Source: Desulfoluna sp942491485
Lineage (GTDB): Bacteria; Desulfobacterota; Desulfobacteria; Desulfobacterales; Desulfolunaceae
Assembly (NCBI GenBank): GCA_942491485.1
Contig: CALOAX010000011.1
Coordinates: 248,001-312,000, forward strand
DNA length: 64,000 nucleotides
Direction of reading: 5' to 3'
This document shows positions 55,617-63,776 of the stretch, in pieces (position 1 is the stretch's first letter; the number at the start of each line of letters is the position of its first letter). The translations under genes were made by a program, and so were the position numbers. The notes beneath the pieces were generated by a model. It was not told the DNA's origin. It worked only from the letters and a program-made list of their open reading frames with translations, and searched no databases.

Positions 55617-55650
55617 GGGGCTCATCCGTTACCGGACGAGCCCCTTTTCT
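55617..55650. terminator. Bidirectional terminator between topA and efp
   Basis: GGGGCTCATCCG / CGGACGAGCCCC (11 of 12 paired, four-base loop TTAC), six As before, TTTTCTTTTTT after. Serves both convergent genes. Confidence 0.9.
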
Positions 55651-55679
55651 TTTTTAAAACGATTCCCGGAGGGTGATCC

Positions 55680-56243
55680 CTACTTTTTTACGCGCTCGGA
55701 GTATTCACCGGTACGGGTATCAATGCGAATCATCTCGCCATCCTCCACAAAGGGAGGCACCTGGATCTCATAACCGGTCTCCACGGTGGCGGGCTTGTAG
55801 TTGTTGGTGGCGGTATCGCCCTTCACCCAGGGATCACACTTGGTGATCAGGAGGTCCACAAAGTTGGGGAGGGTCACCCCGATGGCACGGCCGTCAAACA
55901 TCAGCACGGAGCACTTGGTGTTCTCTTTCAGAAGAGCGATCACGTCTGCAACCTGACCGGATGCAAGAAACTCCTGCTCGTAGTTCTGGGTATCCATGAA
56001 GCAGTAAGCATCCCCATCAAAGTAGAGATACTCCATTTCACGCTCTTCGAGGCTGGCCTTGGTAAATTTTTCGCCGGAGCGATACGTTCTATCGAACTGT
56101 GTCCCGGTGATCATGTTCTTCAGTTTGCACTTGTAAAGGGCCTGGCCTTTGCCGGGCTTTACAAATTCAAACTGAACGATCACATAGGGCTCACCGTCAA
56201 TTTCAAGTTTGAGGCCTTTCCGCAGTTCACCGCATTCAATCAT
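55680..56243 (-). CDS. efp: Elongation factor P
   Basis: 187 aa, three OB/KOW-type domains: IECGELRKGLKLEIDGEPYV, the modification loop FVKPGKGQALYKCKLKN with Lys32 at the tip, and DTATNNYKPATVETGYEIQV and VPPFVEDGEMIRIDTRTGEY at the C-terminus. It frees ribosomes stalled at polyproline. A Lys at the tip suggests lysyl-type modification (EpmA/EpmB) or none; those genes are not in the window. Single gene, convergent to topA. Confidence 0.95.
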   Translation of the reverse strand: MIECGELRKGLKLEIDGEPYVIVQFEFVKPGKGQALYKCKLKNMITGTQFDRTYRSGEKFTKASLEEREMEYLYFDGDAYCFMDTQNYEQEFLASGQVADVIALLKENTKCSVLMFDGRAIGVTLPNFVDLLITKCDPWVKGDTATNNYKPATVETGYEIQVPPFVEDGEMIRIDTRTGEYSERVKK

Positions 56244-56791
56244 CGTCTGTCCTTGTCTGTTTTTCGTGGCCTCGCATTTACCAGGCCTGTTATTATGATG
56301 GCTCCGTAAAAAATCGACCCGTCATATCAAAGCACACCCTGTGTGCGATTGATCTTAACCACACAGAAATCACGGGCCTGCAAGACGAATTTTACATCAA
56401 CTCTTTACGAACGCATCTTTATCATCGTTACACTGACAAGCCCCCTGGCTGGAAACGCAGACGGCACACCGGTTTTTTACCACAAGATGCCGCGATTGGC
56501 AACGCCACCCCCCTATAGACATCAAGGGCGTTTATCCGTTTCCATTTTTTCCCCGATATGGTAAATGCACGGATTAAAGTGATTATTATGGTGGCAGTAC
56601 AAAAAAACAGATCCAACGGGTTCTGCGGTACCACATGACGCAACCTCTTGCGGTGCCATCATTTAATGACCATCCAAACGACACCATGCCCGATGCCGCT
56701 GCGGAGAACGCGACCGGCAGCCGGGCCCTGCGGAGCCCCCGAAAGGCGGCATCGCCCTTTATCAGCACCGATACCAACATAAAGGAATATC

Positions 56792-58324
56792 ATGATATTA
56801 ATCATCGATTTCGGCTCACAATTTAACCAACTCATCGCCCGCCGCGTTCGAGAGTGCAACGTGTACTGCCAGGTCGACGCCCCCAGTGTTGCCACCCTGG
56901 ATTACATCAAGGAGCTCAAGCCCGAAGGGATTATTCTTTCCGGCGGCCCCTGCAGCATCTACGATGAGAACAGCCCCGTGGTGGACAGCGGTATCTTTGA
57001 CCTGGGGATCCCTGTCCTCGGTATCTGCTACGGCATGCAGTTCATGGTCAAGACCCTCGGCGGCGAGGTCACGCGCTCTGAAAAACGCGAATACGGATTT
57101 GCCGAGCTTGGGATCAAGGAGCCCTGCCAGATCTTCTCCGGCATCGACTCCCCCACCCAGTGCTGGATGAGCCACGGCGACTCCATCTCTGAGCTTCCCG
57201 AAGGATTTGTCACCACCGGATCCACCGACAACACCCCCTATGCAGCAGCTGCTGATCCCGCAAGAAAATTTTACGGACTGCAGTTCCACCCTGAGGTGGA
57301 GCACTCCCTGAAAGGGCGCGACATGCTGGCAAACTTCCTTTTCGACATCTGCGGGTGCGAAAAGAAGTGGACCATGGAAAACTTCATCAAGTCCTCCGTG
57401 GAAGAGATCAAGACCACCGTGGGCGACAAGAAGGTAATCCTTGGCCTTTCCGGCGGCGTCGATTCCACTGTTGCCGCAGCGCTGATCCACAGGGCCATCG
57501 GTCGCAACCTCACCTGCATCTTCGTGGACAACGGCCTGATGCGACTCAACGAGCGGGAGAAGCTCGAAGAATCCCTCACCGGCAAGCTCGACCTCAACAT
57601 CAAGTTTGTGGATGCCTCCGAGCGCTTCCTCTCTGCCCTTGAAGGGGTCACAGATCCCGAAAAGAAACGCAAGCTCATCGGCAACATCTTCATCGAGGTC
57701 TTTGAAGACGAAGCCGCAAAGGTCGAAGATGCTGAATTCCTCGCCCAGGGCACCCTCTACCCGGACGTCATCGAGTCCCAGTCTGTCTTCGGAGGCGCAT
57801 CGGATGTCATCAAGTCCCACCACAACGTGGGCGGCCTTCCCGAAGACATGAAGCTCAAACTCGTTGAGCCCCTGAAGTACCTCTTCAAGGATGAGGTTCG
57901 GGCCCTTGGCGAAGAGATGGACCTTGACAGCGAGCTCGTCTGGCGCCAGCCTTTCCCCGGTCCCGGCCTGGGAATTCGCGTTCTGGGTGAGATCACCAAG
58001 CGCCGCCTCGACATCCTTCGCAAGGCAGACTCAATTGTCGTGGAAGAGATCAAAAAAGCCGGCTTCTACAAAAAAGTATGGCAGTCCTTTGCCGTCCTGC
58101 TCCCCATCAAGAGCGTGGGCGTTATGGGGGACCAGCGTACCTATGACTACACCATCGCCATGCGAGCCGTCACCAGCAAGGACGCCATGACCGCTGACTG
58201 GGCACATCTCCCCCACGATCTCCTCGCCAGGATCTCCAACCGGATCATCAACGAGGTCAACGGGGTCAACCGCATGGTGTACGACATCACCTCCAAACCA
58301 CCCGGAACCATTGAGTGGGAATAG
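56792..58324 (+). CDS. guaA: GMP synthase (glutamine-hydrolysing)
   Basis: 510 aa. Class I glutamine amidotransferase domain (residues 1-190): IIDFGSQFNQLIARRVRE, ILSGGPCSIYDEN, GICYGMQFM with catalytic Cys, and FHPEVEHS. ATP pyrophosphatase domain: VILGLSGGVDSTVAAALIHR (P-loop), FVDNGLMRLNEREKLE. Dimerisation domain: QPFPGPGLGIRVLGEITKRR, ending KPPGTIEWE. Converts XMP to GMP. AAAGGAAT upstream. The 548-base gap before it (56244-56791) shows no gene and no riboswitch I can recognise. The next gene starts 6 bases after the stop. Confidence 0.96.
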   Translation: MILIIDFGSQFNQLIARRVRECNVYCQVDAPSVATLDYIKELKPEGIILSGGPCSIYDENSPVVDSGIFDLGIPVLGICYGMQFMVKTLGGEVTRSEKREYGFAELGIKEPCQIFSGIDSPTQCWMSHGDSISELPEGFVTTGSTDNTPYAAAADPARKFYGLQFHPEVEHSLKGRDMLANFLFDICGCEKKWTMENFIKSSVEEIKTTVGDKKVILGLSGGVDSTVAAALIHRAIGRNLTCIFVDNGLMRLNEREKLEESLTGKLDLNIKFVDASERFLSALEGVTDPEKKRKLIGNIFIEVFEDEAAKVEDAEFLAQGTLYPDVIESQSVFGGASDVIKSHHNVGGLPEDMKLKLVEPLKYLFKDEVRALGEEMDLDSELVWRQPFPGPGLGIRVLGEITKRRLDILRKADSIVVEEIKKAGFYKKVWQSFAVLLPIKSVGVMGDQRTYDYTIAMRAVTSKDAMTADWAHLPHDLLARISNRIINEVNGVNRMVYDITSKPPGTIEWE

Positions 58325-58330
58325 GTCAGT

Positions 58331-59140
58331 ATGGACAAGAAAGACGACGGTCGCTTTGTATTCGGAGCCGACGACAAACATGAACCGGTAACCTATGGTG
58401 AGGGAGAGCGCTCCCGGCTGGACAGCCTGAGCCTGAAAGTCACCCTCATCGCCATCATCATGCCCTGCCTCATCGGCATCGTGATGATCTTTGGTTACAT
58501 CGACATGAACAGAAGGGTCGCAAGCTTTAAGGACACCGGGTCTTTAGAGGTACGCAATGCCTCCAAGGACATGGAGCGCATGGTCTCTTCCCTCCAGGTG
58601 AAAAATGCCCGGCTGGAAAAACTTCTGGCCGAAGAGCTGGGGGGAATCAAGACGCGCCTCTCAACCCTGGAGGGCAAGATCAGCAAAACCCGGAAGGATG
58701 TCGATTTCATTACGGCCACCCGACTCACCAAAAAGCAGACCACCGCCCGCCTCGGAACCCTTCAGAACCGGTTGGACAAGAACGACAAGGCGTTGACCCT
58801 GCTTCAGTCCGATGCAGCCGAAACCATCGACCGCACCCGGAACCTGGAGAAGAAAGCAGCTGACGAATCCAAGAGCCTGACCCGGCTCAAGGCAGACCTT
58901 GCTGCGGCCCAGAAAGAGGTGAGTACCCTGTCCAAAGCCATCCCCTCCTCAAAGGAGATCGATGCCCGCCTGAAGAAGGAACGCATCCTGATGCAGGTCC
59001 GCATTGATGAAGTGCGCGCCTCCCTCGGCCAGCGCATTGACAAGATGGAAAAGGAGAGCCAGGGTCCTTCCGCTCCTGCCCCGGCAGCCCCCCCGACCTC
59101 ACAGGCGGGGCCCATTACCGAACAGGAGCTCGGCGGCTGA
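58331..59140 (+). CDS. Single-pass membrane protein with long coiled coil
   Basis: 269 aa, not recognised as a named family. Acidic cytoplasmic N-terminus (to about residue 35), one membrane helix (about 36-58, VTLIAIIMPCLIGIVMIFGY), then about 170 residues of heptad-rich coiled coil (MERMVSSLQVKNARLEKLLA, TARLGTLQNRLDKNDKALTL, LTRLKADLAAAQKEVSTLSK) and a Pro/Ala-rich tail. It begins 6 bases after guaA, so it shares that transcript, but no functional link to purine synthesis is evident. A structural or envelope role is only a guess. Confidence 0.7.
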   Translation: MDKKDDGRFVFGADDKHEPVTYGEGERSRLDSLSLKVTLIAIIMPCLIGIVMIFGYIDMNRRVASFKDTGSLEVRNASKDMERMVSSLQVKNARLEKLLAEELGGIKTRLSTLEGKISKTRKDVDFITATRLTKKQTTARLGTLQNRLDKNDKALTLLQSDAAETIDRTRNLEKKAADESKSLTRLKADLAAAQKEVSTLSKAIPSSKEIDARLKKERILMQVRIDEVRASLGQRIDKMEKESQGPSAPAPAAPPTSQAGPITEQELGG

Positions 59141-59171
59141 TCCGTCGCGCCATTTAAATCCATGCTTAATT

Positions 59172-59201
59172 CAAGGGGCCATGCAACTGCATGGCCCCTT
59201 G
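59172..59201. other. Strong 14-bp hairpin before the pseudokinase-like gene
   Basis: CAAGGGGCCATGCA pairs with TGCATGGCCCCTTG around AC; about 12 bases before the next start codon and 30 after the previous stop. No T-run. Could stop read-through or hide the ribosome site (TAGGAG). Confidence 0.75.
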
Positions 59202-59213
59202 CCGTAGGAGCCC

Positions 59214-60737
59214 ATGACCACCAGCGCCGAAGATATCGAGCGGCTCTTTTCCGCCTCAAAAGGCTACAATGCCCTGTTTCTTGCCGCCGGGTCCCTGGAA
59301 AACGCCTGCGAAGAGAACCCGGAGTGCCTGACGGAGCGTGGTGTCCGCCTCCTCCTGGACACCCTTGCCGACGATCAGTTTGAACCCAGGCGCACCTCAC
59401 TCTTCTTTTACGGGCGCCTCGCACGGGTCCTCACCCGAACCGCCGAACTGCTGGGACCAACTCACCCCATCTCCCATATCGCCCTTGTTGGCCTGGCCGA
59501 CCTTGCAAGCCATGCCACGGGAAACCGCCACCTGGCCATCTGCAACGCCTGCGCCCCCCTTGCGCCCCGAAACACCACCTTTTCACAACCGGACACCACG
59601 ACTGCCCCAACCCCATGCACATGCCACGAGCTCCTGGAGGAAGCGGGTCTCCCACGGCACATCACCCCAACCCACTCGGGCCGCAGCCTGCGTTATGAAC
59701 ACAAGGCAAAAATTCTGGTGATCAAATGCGCCAGGCCCGGGGAAGACCCACGGGGACTTTCATCCGAATGGCACTGGATGAACCTTCTTGGGAGTCATGC
59801 ACCACAGGAAGGACACATCCCGACGCCAGTCCGCGCGCCACTTCTTCGCATCACGGGCCTGCCGAAAGCCGCGGCATCGGATACGGCCATCGCCTTTGTC
59901 ACCACGCCGGCCTACTTCGCGTACCCCAACGAGCCCTTAGCCCCCATGGAGACGCCCGTTGCCATAACCATCCTCGGTAACGCCGCCTTTCTTTTTGGTC
60001 GCCTCGCATCACACGGAGTTCTCCACACGGCTCCGGTACCCCTGTTCCACAACCGGGTCCAGGTGGACAGACGCGACGATGAAGGACTCTACCTCTGGCA
60101 GAAAGGAGGGCGACTCGACAGCTGGCTCGCCTCATGCCGCTACCCCAACTTCGGCCTCTCCGGCCTGCGGGATTTTGAGCACATGAAGACCGCACCGGAG
60201 ATGATCAGCGGTGAGTTCTACCGCACCATGGGAGATCAGCTCCTGAGCCTGCTCCTGGTGTCCGGCAGCCACTTCCGGAGCCTGGGAGGCGATGTTGCCC
60301 CCCATGGCACACCCACAGGCACAGACCACCGAGCCCTCTTTGACACGGAGAGCCTGGGGGCCATGCTGACGGCGATTGCAGATGGGTACTACAAGGGATA
60401 CACGGGCAGAAACACCCCCTTTCCCCACGAAGCGGGAAGGAAGCGCCTTGCCCCTCGCATGATAGACGAGATGGGTATGGATCGCCATATGGAGGAGGTC
60501 CTGCGGGCAAGGGACCAGGAGGTCATGGACGAGGCGGACTTCCGTCATTTCCTGATCGACAGGGGATACAGCGATGAGGAAGCGGATGCAATCCCAAGGG
60601 GAGCGGCTGATATTGTGCTCTTCACGGGCCCCCACCTCGGCCGGTTCAATGGCAAAATATCCTGTCCGGAGTTAATTGAGTTTACGGCCACCCTCGCATC
60701 CATTACAATAACAGACGGTTTTCTGGCCATGGCATAA
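59214..60737 (+). CDS. SidJ-like pseudokinase-fold protein (tentative)
   Basis: 507 aa, soluble, no signal peptide. The N-terminal 140 residues look helical-repeat like. From about residue 155 a kinase-like order can be read: strand lysine K171 (AKILVIKCARPGED), helix glutamate E185 (GLSSEWHWMNLLG), catalytic-loop-like HGVLH (268-271) with N280, and an Asp at 320 (LRDFEHM) in the place of DFG. Further conserved-looking text: GDQLLSLLLVSGSHFR, GTDHRALFDTESLGAMLTAI. The pattern resembles proteins annotated as SidJ-related pseudokinases; SidJ is the calmodulin-dependent polyglutamylase of Legionella. Start ATG 59214 has TAGGAG upstream. Identity is by motif reading only and could be a different kinase-fold family. 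Confidence 0.5.
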   Translation: MTTSAEDIERLFSASKGYNALFLAAGSLENACEENPECLTERGVRLLLDTLADDQFEPRRTSLFFYGRLARVLTRTAELLGPTHPISHIALVGLADLASHATGNRHLAICNACAPLAPRNTTFSQPDTTTAPTPCTCHELLEEAGLPRHITPTHSGRSLRYEHKAKILVIKCARPGEDPRGLSSEWHWMNLLGSHAPQEGHIPTPVRAPLLRITGLPKAAASDTAIAFVTTPAYFAYPNEPLAPMETPVAITILGNAAFLFGRLASHGVLHTAPVPLFHNRVQVDRRDDEGLYLWQKGGRLDSWLASCRYPNFGLSGLRDFEHMKTAPEMISGEFYRTMGDQLLSLLLVSGSHFRSLGGDVAPHGTPTGTDHRALFDTESLGAMLTAIADGYYKGYTGRNTPFPHEAGRKRLAPRMIDEMGMDRHMEEVLRARDQEVMDEADFRHFLIDRGYSDEEADAIPRGAADIVLFTGPHLGRFNGKISCPELIEFTATLASITITDGFLAMA

Positions 60738-60839
60738 TACCCCCTGAGCAGGCGTCAAAAGGAGATGCTTACACATGAAGTCCAAGGCTGTTGGTCAACC
60801 AACACAACTGGGCTAGTCGGAATCGCCATCAATACCTGT

Positions 60840-60890
60840 TTATCAAACGTTTGGCCCCCGGCAGGGCCGCCGGAGGCAAATTTGAAGACA
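60840..60890. repeat. Dispersed intergenic element, copy 15 (right module only)
   Basis: TATCAAACGTTTGGCCCCCGG, CAGGGCCGCCGGAGGCAAAT: the AACTTTT-type arm and right end of the element, just before the next gene's ribosome site (the end GGAGG is near, not identical to, it). Confidence 0.75.
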
Positions 60891-60903
60891 AGGAGGGCTA
60901 ACT

Positions 60904-61344
60904 TTGGTCATCTACGATGACATCTACAAGTGGAAAGGCCCCAAGGGCGGGTGCAGCGGGTGCTCCGGATACGAATCCGAATGCAACCCCTTTCTTATCA
61001 CCTGTCGCCTGCGTATTGTGGACCTGGCCCTGGTAGCCCCTGACGTCATGCACATGAAACGCCATGTGGTGATGGCCGAAGACATTTCCGATGGGCCCCG
61101 CCGCCGCATCTGCGCCGAAAGCCTGGGGCGACATATATTTGAGGAATTTGGCCTCGGCATCAAACGCACCCTCTGGATCGAATGCGACCCCTTCCTCAAA
61201 GAGACCTTCCACGTGGCCCAGTTCACACCCTCCTACCACGACGGCCTGGAGATGATCTACACCATCGACTGGCGCCCTCTTCTCACCGCCGAGAAAACAC
61301 TCCTCGAAGACCACCTTCTTGAATTTTCCACCCAAAAAGCCTGA
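60904..61344 (+). CDS. Unrecognised 146-aa protein with Cys-rich N-terminus
   Basis: Starts at TTG 60904 with GGAGGG 8 bases upstream. N-terminus VIYDDIYKWKGPKGGCSGCSG followed by YESEC gives a C-x2-C-x6-C cluster that could bind metal. The rest is mixed alpha/beta with KRHVVMAEDISDGPRRRICA, ESLGRHIFEEFG and RTLWIECDPF. No signal peptide or membrane helix. I cannot assign a family. It is bounded by repeat elements on both sides and has no operon partner. Confidence 0.7.
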   Translation: MVIYDDIYKWKGPKGGCSGCSGYESECNPFLITCRLRIVDLALVAPDVMHMKRHVVMAEDISDGPRRRICAESLGRHIFEEFGLGIKRTLWIECDPFLKETFHVAQFTPSYHDGLEMIYTIDWRPLLTAEKTLLEDHLLEFSTQKA

Positions 61345-61735
61345 TAAAAAGCATAGCCTCCGGCAGCAAGGGGATAAACCCCCTGGTTCGGGAAGACTCC
61401 CGTGAATTATGATGCTCGCCGAAGAACCACTTATTAAAGGCGGATGTGATTTGCCCCGAGGAACGAGGGGCAAAACGCATCCGCTACCTGATTTCAAGGT
61501 GTTTTTCGCTATAGTGGCTTCGCCACCCTGGCCGCCGGAGTGATTCCGCTCAAAGTCAAGACGGTTTCAAGCGCACACTGGGCTGTTTTTAGAATAATAG
61601 AGCAGGCCTCTTTGCGAAACGGGTTGCCCTATGTCACCCTCCACGCGAATGCCCCGAAATCGATTGAGGCATGACCTCCTTTATGCATTCGCCATAGGGT
61701 TTCCAGGTGCCCGTACTGGCCGCCGGAGGCATGCG
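61345..61735. repeat. Dispersed intergenic element, copies 16 and 17
   Basis: 61345-61560: AAAAAGCATAGCCTCCGGC, AAGGGGATAAACCCCCTGG, then AGGCGGATGTGATTTGCCCC, the core CGAGGAACGAGG, GGCAAAACGCATCCGC, an insertion CGCTATAGTGGCTTCGCCAC, and CTGGCCGCCGGAGTG. 61690-61735: a remnant, TTTCCAGGTGCCCGTACTGG, CCGCCGGAGGCATGCG. Fills the gap between the unrecognised gene and marC; no other gene seen. Confidence 0.8.
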
Positions 61736-61749
61736 CCCGTATCGGTTAT

Positions 61750-62358
61750 CTATATGCTGGCGAGCTGCCGGATGCCGTCGGCAATAAACTGGATGGCAAG
61801 GGCAGCGAGGATCACGCCGAAGAGGCGTTTGATGATGTCATCGCCGGTGCTGCCGATGCATTTCATGATGGCATCGGAGAAGAGAAAGGCAGCCAGGGTG
61901 ATGCCGTTGATGATGAGAACCGAGCCCATCACCGAGACCACCTCGGCGGTACCGGAGGCACCGGAGAAGAGCAGAATGGTGAGGGTCAGGCAGCCGGGGC
62001 CGGATAAAAGAGGAATGGACATGGGGTAGACGCTGATGTCCGTGAGTCCCTGAAGGTGCTCGCCGTCCGTTTTGGTCTCAGCACCTGTGATCATATGAAA
62101 GGCTGTGTAGAAGAGCAGCAGGCCGCCTGCCACACGCAGCGCCTCGATGCTGATGCCGAGTCGGGTGAGGATGGTCTCCCCGAAAAAACCGAAGGCCAGA
62201 ATAATACAGGTCGAGACAGCAATGGACTTCAGGGCCATGTTCACGCGGTAGGCCCTCCCCTTTCCATCGGTGAGTGCATAAAAGATGACGGCGGCCCCCA
62301 GGGGGTCGATGATGACAAAATACGAGGTCAGGGCATGAAGAAAGGTTTCAACGGGCAT
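61750..62358 (-). CDS. MarC-family integral membrane protein
   Basis: 202 aa, six membrane helices. Family motifs: SYFVIIDPLGAAVIFYALT near the start, LRVAGGLLLFYTAFHMITG in the middle, SVYPMSIPLLSGPGCLTLTI (the second conserved P-x4-GPG segment) and RLFGVILAALAIQFIADGIR at the end. MarC/NAAT proteins have been tied to amino-acid or small-molecule transport, but the substrate is unsettled. Single gene. Confidence 0.88.
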   Translation of the reverse strand: MPVETFLHALTSYFVIIDPLGAAVIFYALTDGKGRAYRVNMALKSIAVSTCIILAFGFFGETILTRLGISIEALRVAGGLLLFYTAFHMITGAETKTDGEHLQGLTDISVYPMSIPLLSGPGCLTLTILLFSGASGTAEVVSVMGSVLIINGITLAAFLFSDAIMKCIGSTGDDIIKRLFGVILAALAIQFIADGIRQLASI

Positions 62359-62601
62359 GGTGGTTTTTCCATAGAGAAATGTTTATGTGCACATCATTTT
62401 TCAATGTCTTGATATTCCGGGCTCACAGGCTACCCTGCCCACCGCAGGATACAAAACAACCAAAGCGGCAATCACACACGAGCAGGGCAGTGTCCTTCTA
62501 ACGTACCTGAAGAACGAAAGAAAGGGGATTTGTACCGGCCCGCAAAAAAGATACGAAGGCCGCCACCTGTGCATGTCTGTCACTGGCCGGCCAGAAGACA
62601 A

Positions 62602-62726
62602 GATTGTGTTGCATTGCATGATAAAAACAACACAATCCTCCGGAATGTCGTCTTTTTTGAAGCCCCTCACCCGAACACGTTTGAACCGGGTGCCCGGAGC
62701 CCCGCTTGTGCCAGCGCTCCGGGCAC
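62602..62726. other. Two perfect hairpins in the marC-dimethylargininase gap
   Basis: GATTGTGTTG (62602-62611) / CAACACAATC (62628-62637), ten pairs; and GTGCCCGGAGC (62690-62700) / GCTCCGGGCAC (62716-62726), eleven pairs. No gene covers 62359-62860 convincingly. They could belong to a small RNA or to terminators of marC-divergent transcripts. Confidence 0.6.
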
Positions 62727-62781
62727 TCCTCAAGCGAACGTTATTTTCCACCTGAGACTTACTAAAACCCGTGAAATATGG

Positions 62782-62810
62782 TTGACATGGCTCCCTTCCA
62801 CGACTAAAAA
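62782..62810 (+). promoter_or_regulatory. Putative promoter of the dimethylargininase gene
   Basis: TTGACA (62782-62787), 17-bp spacer, TAAAAA (62805-62810). Predicted start near 62817, giving a 173-base leader. Confidence 0.5.
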
Positions 62811-62860
62811 CGGTAAGGCAATTGTTTATTATGATACCATTGAACTTACGGGTTCCCTGC

Positions 62861-62944
62861 ATGACGGTCCCAGCTCTGCCCACCCGTTTGTCGCCTGCCG
62901 ACGGCACCATGGCTTACGTGGATGCCGTTTTTCTGCTGTCATAA
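62861..62944 (+). CDS. Possible 27-aa leader peptide
   Basis: ATG 62861 to TAA 62944; reads MTVPALPTRLSPADGTMAYV then DAVFLLS. It spans the terminator at 62901-62932, the layout of a translation-coupled attenuator. No run of one amino acid; ribosome site weak (ACGGG). Confidence 0.25.
   Translation: MTVPALPTRLSPADGTMAYVDAVFLLS
62901..62932 (+). terminator. Intrinsic terminator inside the dimethylargininase leader
   Basis: ACGGCA (62901-62906) + CCA pair with TGG + TGCCGT (62923-62928), one bulged A, nine-base loop, followed by TTTTT (62928-62932). It lies about 57 bases before the coding start and after the promoter, so it would end most transcripts unless prevented. Confidence 0.65.
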
Positions 62945-62989
62945 GGGGCCGGTTTACGTTTTGGTTTTTAAGGAGTAGGTCGTTTCGCT

Positions 62990-63748
62990 ATGTTTCAAAA
63001 AGCTATAGTCAGAAAACCCTGTAAAAATTTCGCCAAGGGCATCACCACACAGACATTGGGTGCCCCGGACTATGATACAATGGTGGCACAGCATGCCGCA
63101 TATGCCGACGCCCTGAAAGAACTCGGCCTTGCGGTGGAGATGCTTGAAGCAGAAGAGGCCTATCCCGATGCACACTTTGTGGAGGACACCGCCGTGGTCT
63201 TCCCTGAAGCAGCCGTCATCACCAACCCCGGCGCGGATGCCCGCAAAGGCGAAGAGGTGACCATCAAAAAGGCCCTGGCCGCCCATCGCACCATCGAAGA
63301 GATCACCGCCCCCGGAACCGTGGACGGCGGAGACATCCTCATGGTGGACCGCCACTTCTTCATCGGCGTCTCTGACCGCACCAACATGGAAGGCGCGGCC
63401 CAGCTGGGAGCCATTGTGGAAAAATACGGATACACCTGGGCAACCGTTCCTGTGGCCGCCGGACTTCATTTCAAGTCAAGCGTCAACTACGTGGGGAAAA
63501 ACACACTGCTCATCACCGAGACCTTCAAAGACCGTAGCGAACTCGACGGCTACGAGCTCATGGTCCTTGATCCTGAAGAGGAGTATGCCGGCAACACGCT
63601 TCTGATCAACGACACGCTGATCATGCCCAAAGGGTACCCCAAAACTCGGGCCAAGCTGGAGACGCTGGGTCTCGCCATCGTGGAACTTGACACAAGCGAG
63701 ACCCGGAAAATGGACGGGGGGCTCACCTGCCTCTCCCTGCGATTTTAA
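62990..63748 (+). CDS. Dimethylarginine dimethylaminohydrolase (dimethylargininase)
   Basis: 252 aa, single amidinotransferase-fold (pentein) domain. Catalytic triad positions match the bacterial enzyme closely: D66 (HFVEDTAVV), H160 (AAGLHFKSSVNYVG) and C247 (MDGGLTCLSLRF). Also TVDGGDILMVDRHFFIGVSD and KGYPKTRAKLETLG. Hydrolyses N-omega-methylated arginines to citrulline and methylamines, though related penteins use arginine. The ribosome site AGGAG is 14 bases from the ATG. A zinc-ribbon protein gene follows 28 bases after. Confidence 0.9.
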   Translation: MFQKAIVRKPCKNFAKGITTQTLGAPDYDTMVAQHAAYADALKELGLAVEMLEAEEAYPDAHFVEDTAVVFPEAAVITNPGADARKGEEVTIKKALAAHRTIEEITAPGTVDGGDILMVDRHFFIGVSDRTNMEGAAQLGAIVEKYGYTWATVPVAAGLHFKSSVNYVGKNTLLITETFKDRSELDGYELMVLDPEEEYAGNTLLINDTLIMPKGYPKTRAKLETLGLAIVELDTSETRKMDGGLTCLSLRF

Positions 63749-63776
63749 AAACACACGCCCCCGACGAGGAGGTCCC

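Noticed and set aside
56244..56791. Purine riboswitch before guaA
   Set aside because: No conserved purine-aptamer junction text and no terminator hairpin with a T-run was found before the guaA start.
56816..57823. 335-aa minus-strand open frame opposite guaA
   Set aside because: Antisense of conserved guaA sequence; composition typical of a shadow frame.
3062..61735. CRISPR array
   Set aside because: The repeats are dispersed over the whole window, vary in length and are not separated by regular spacers; no cas gene is present.
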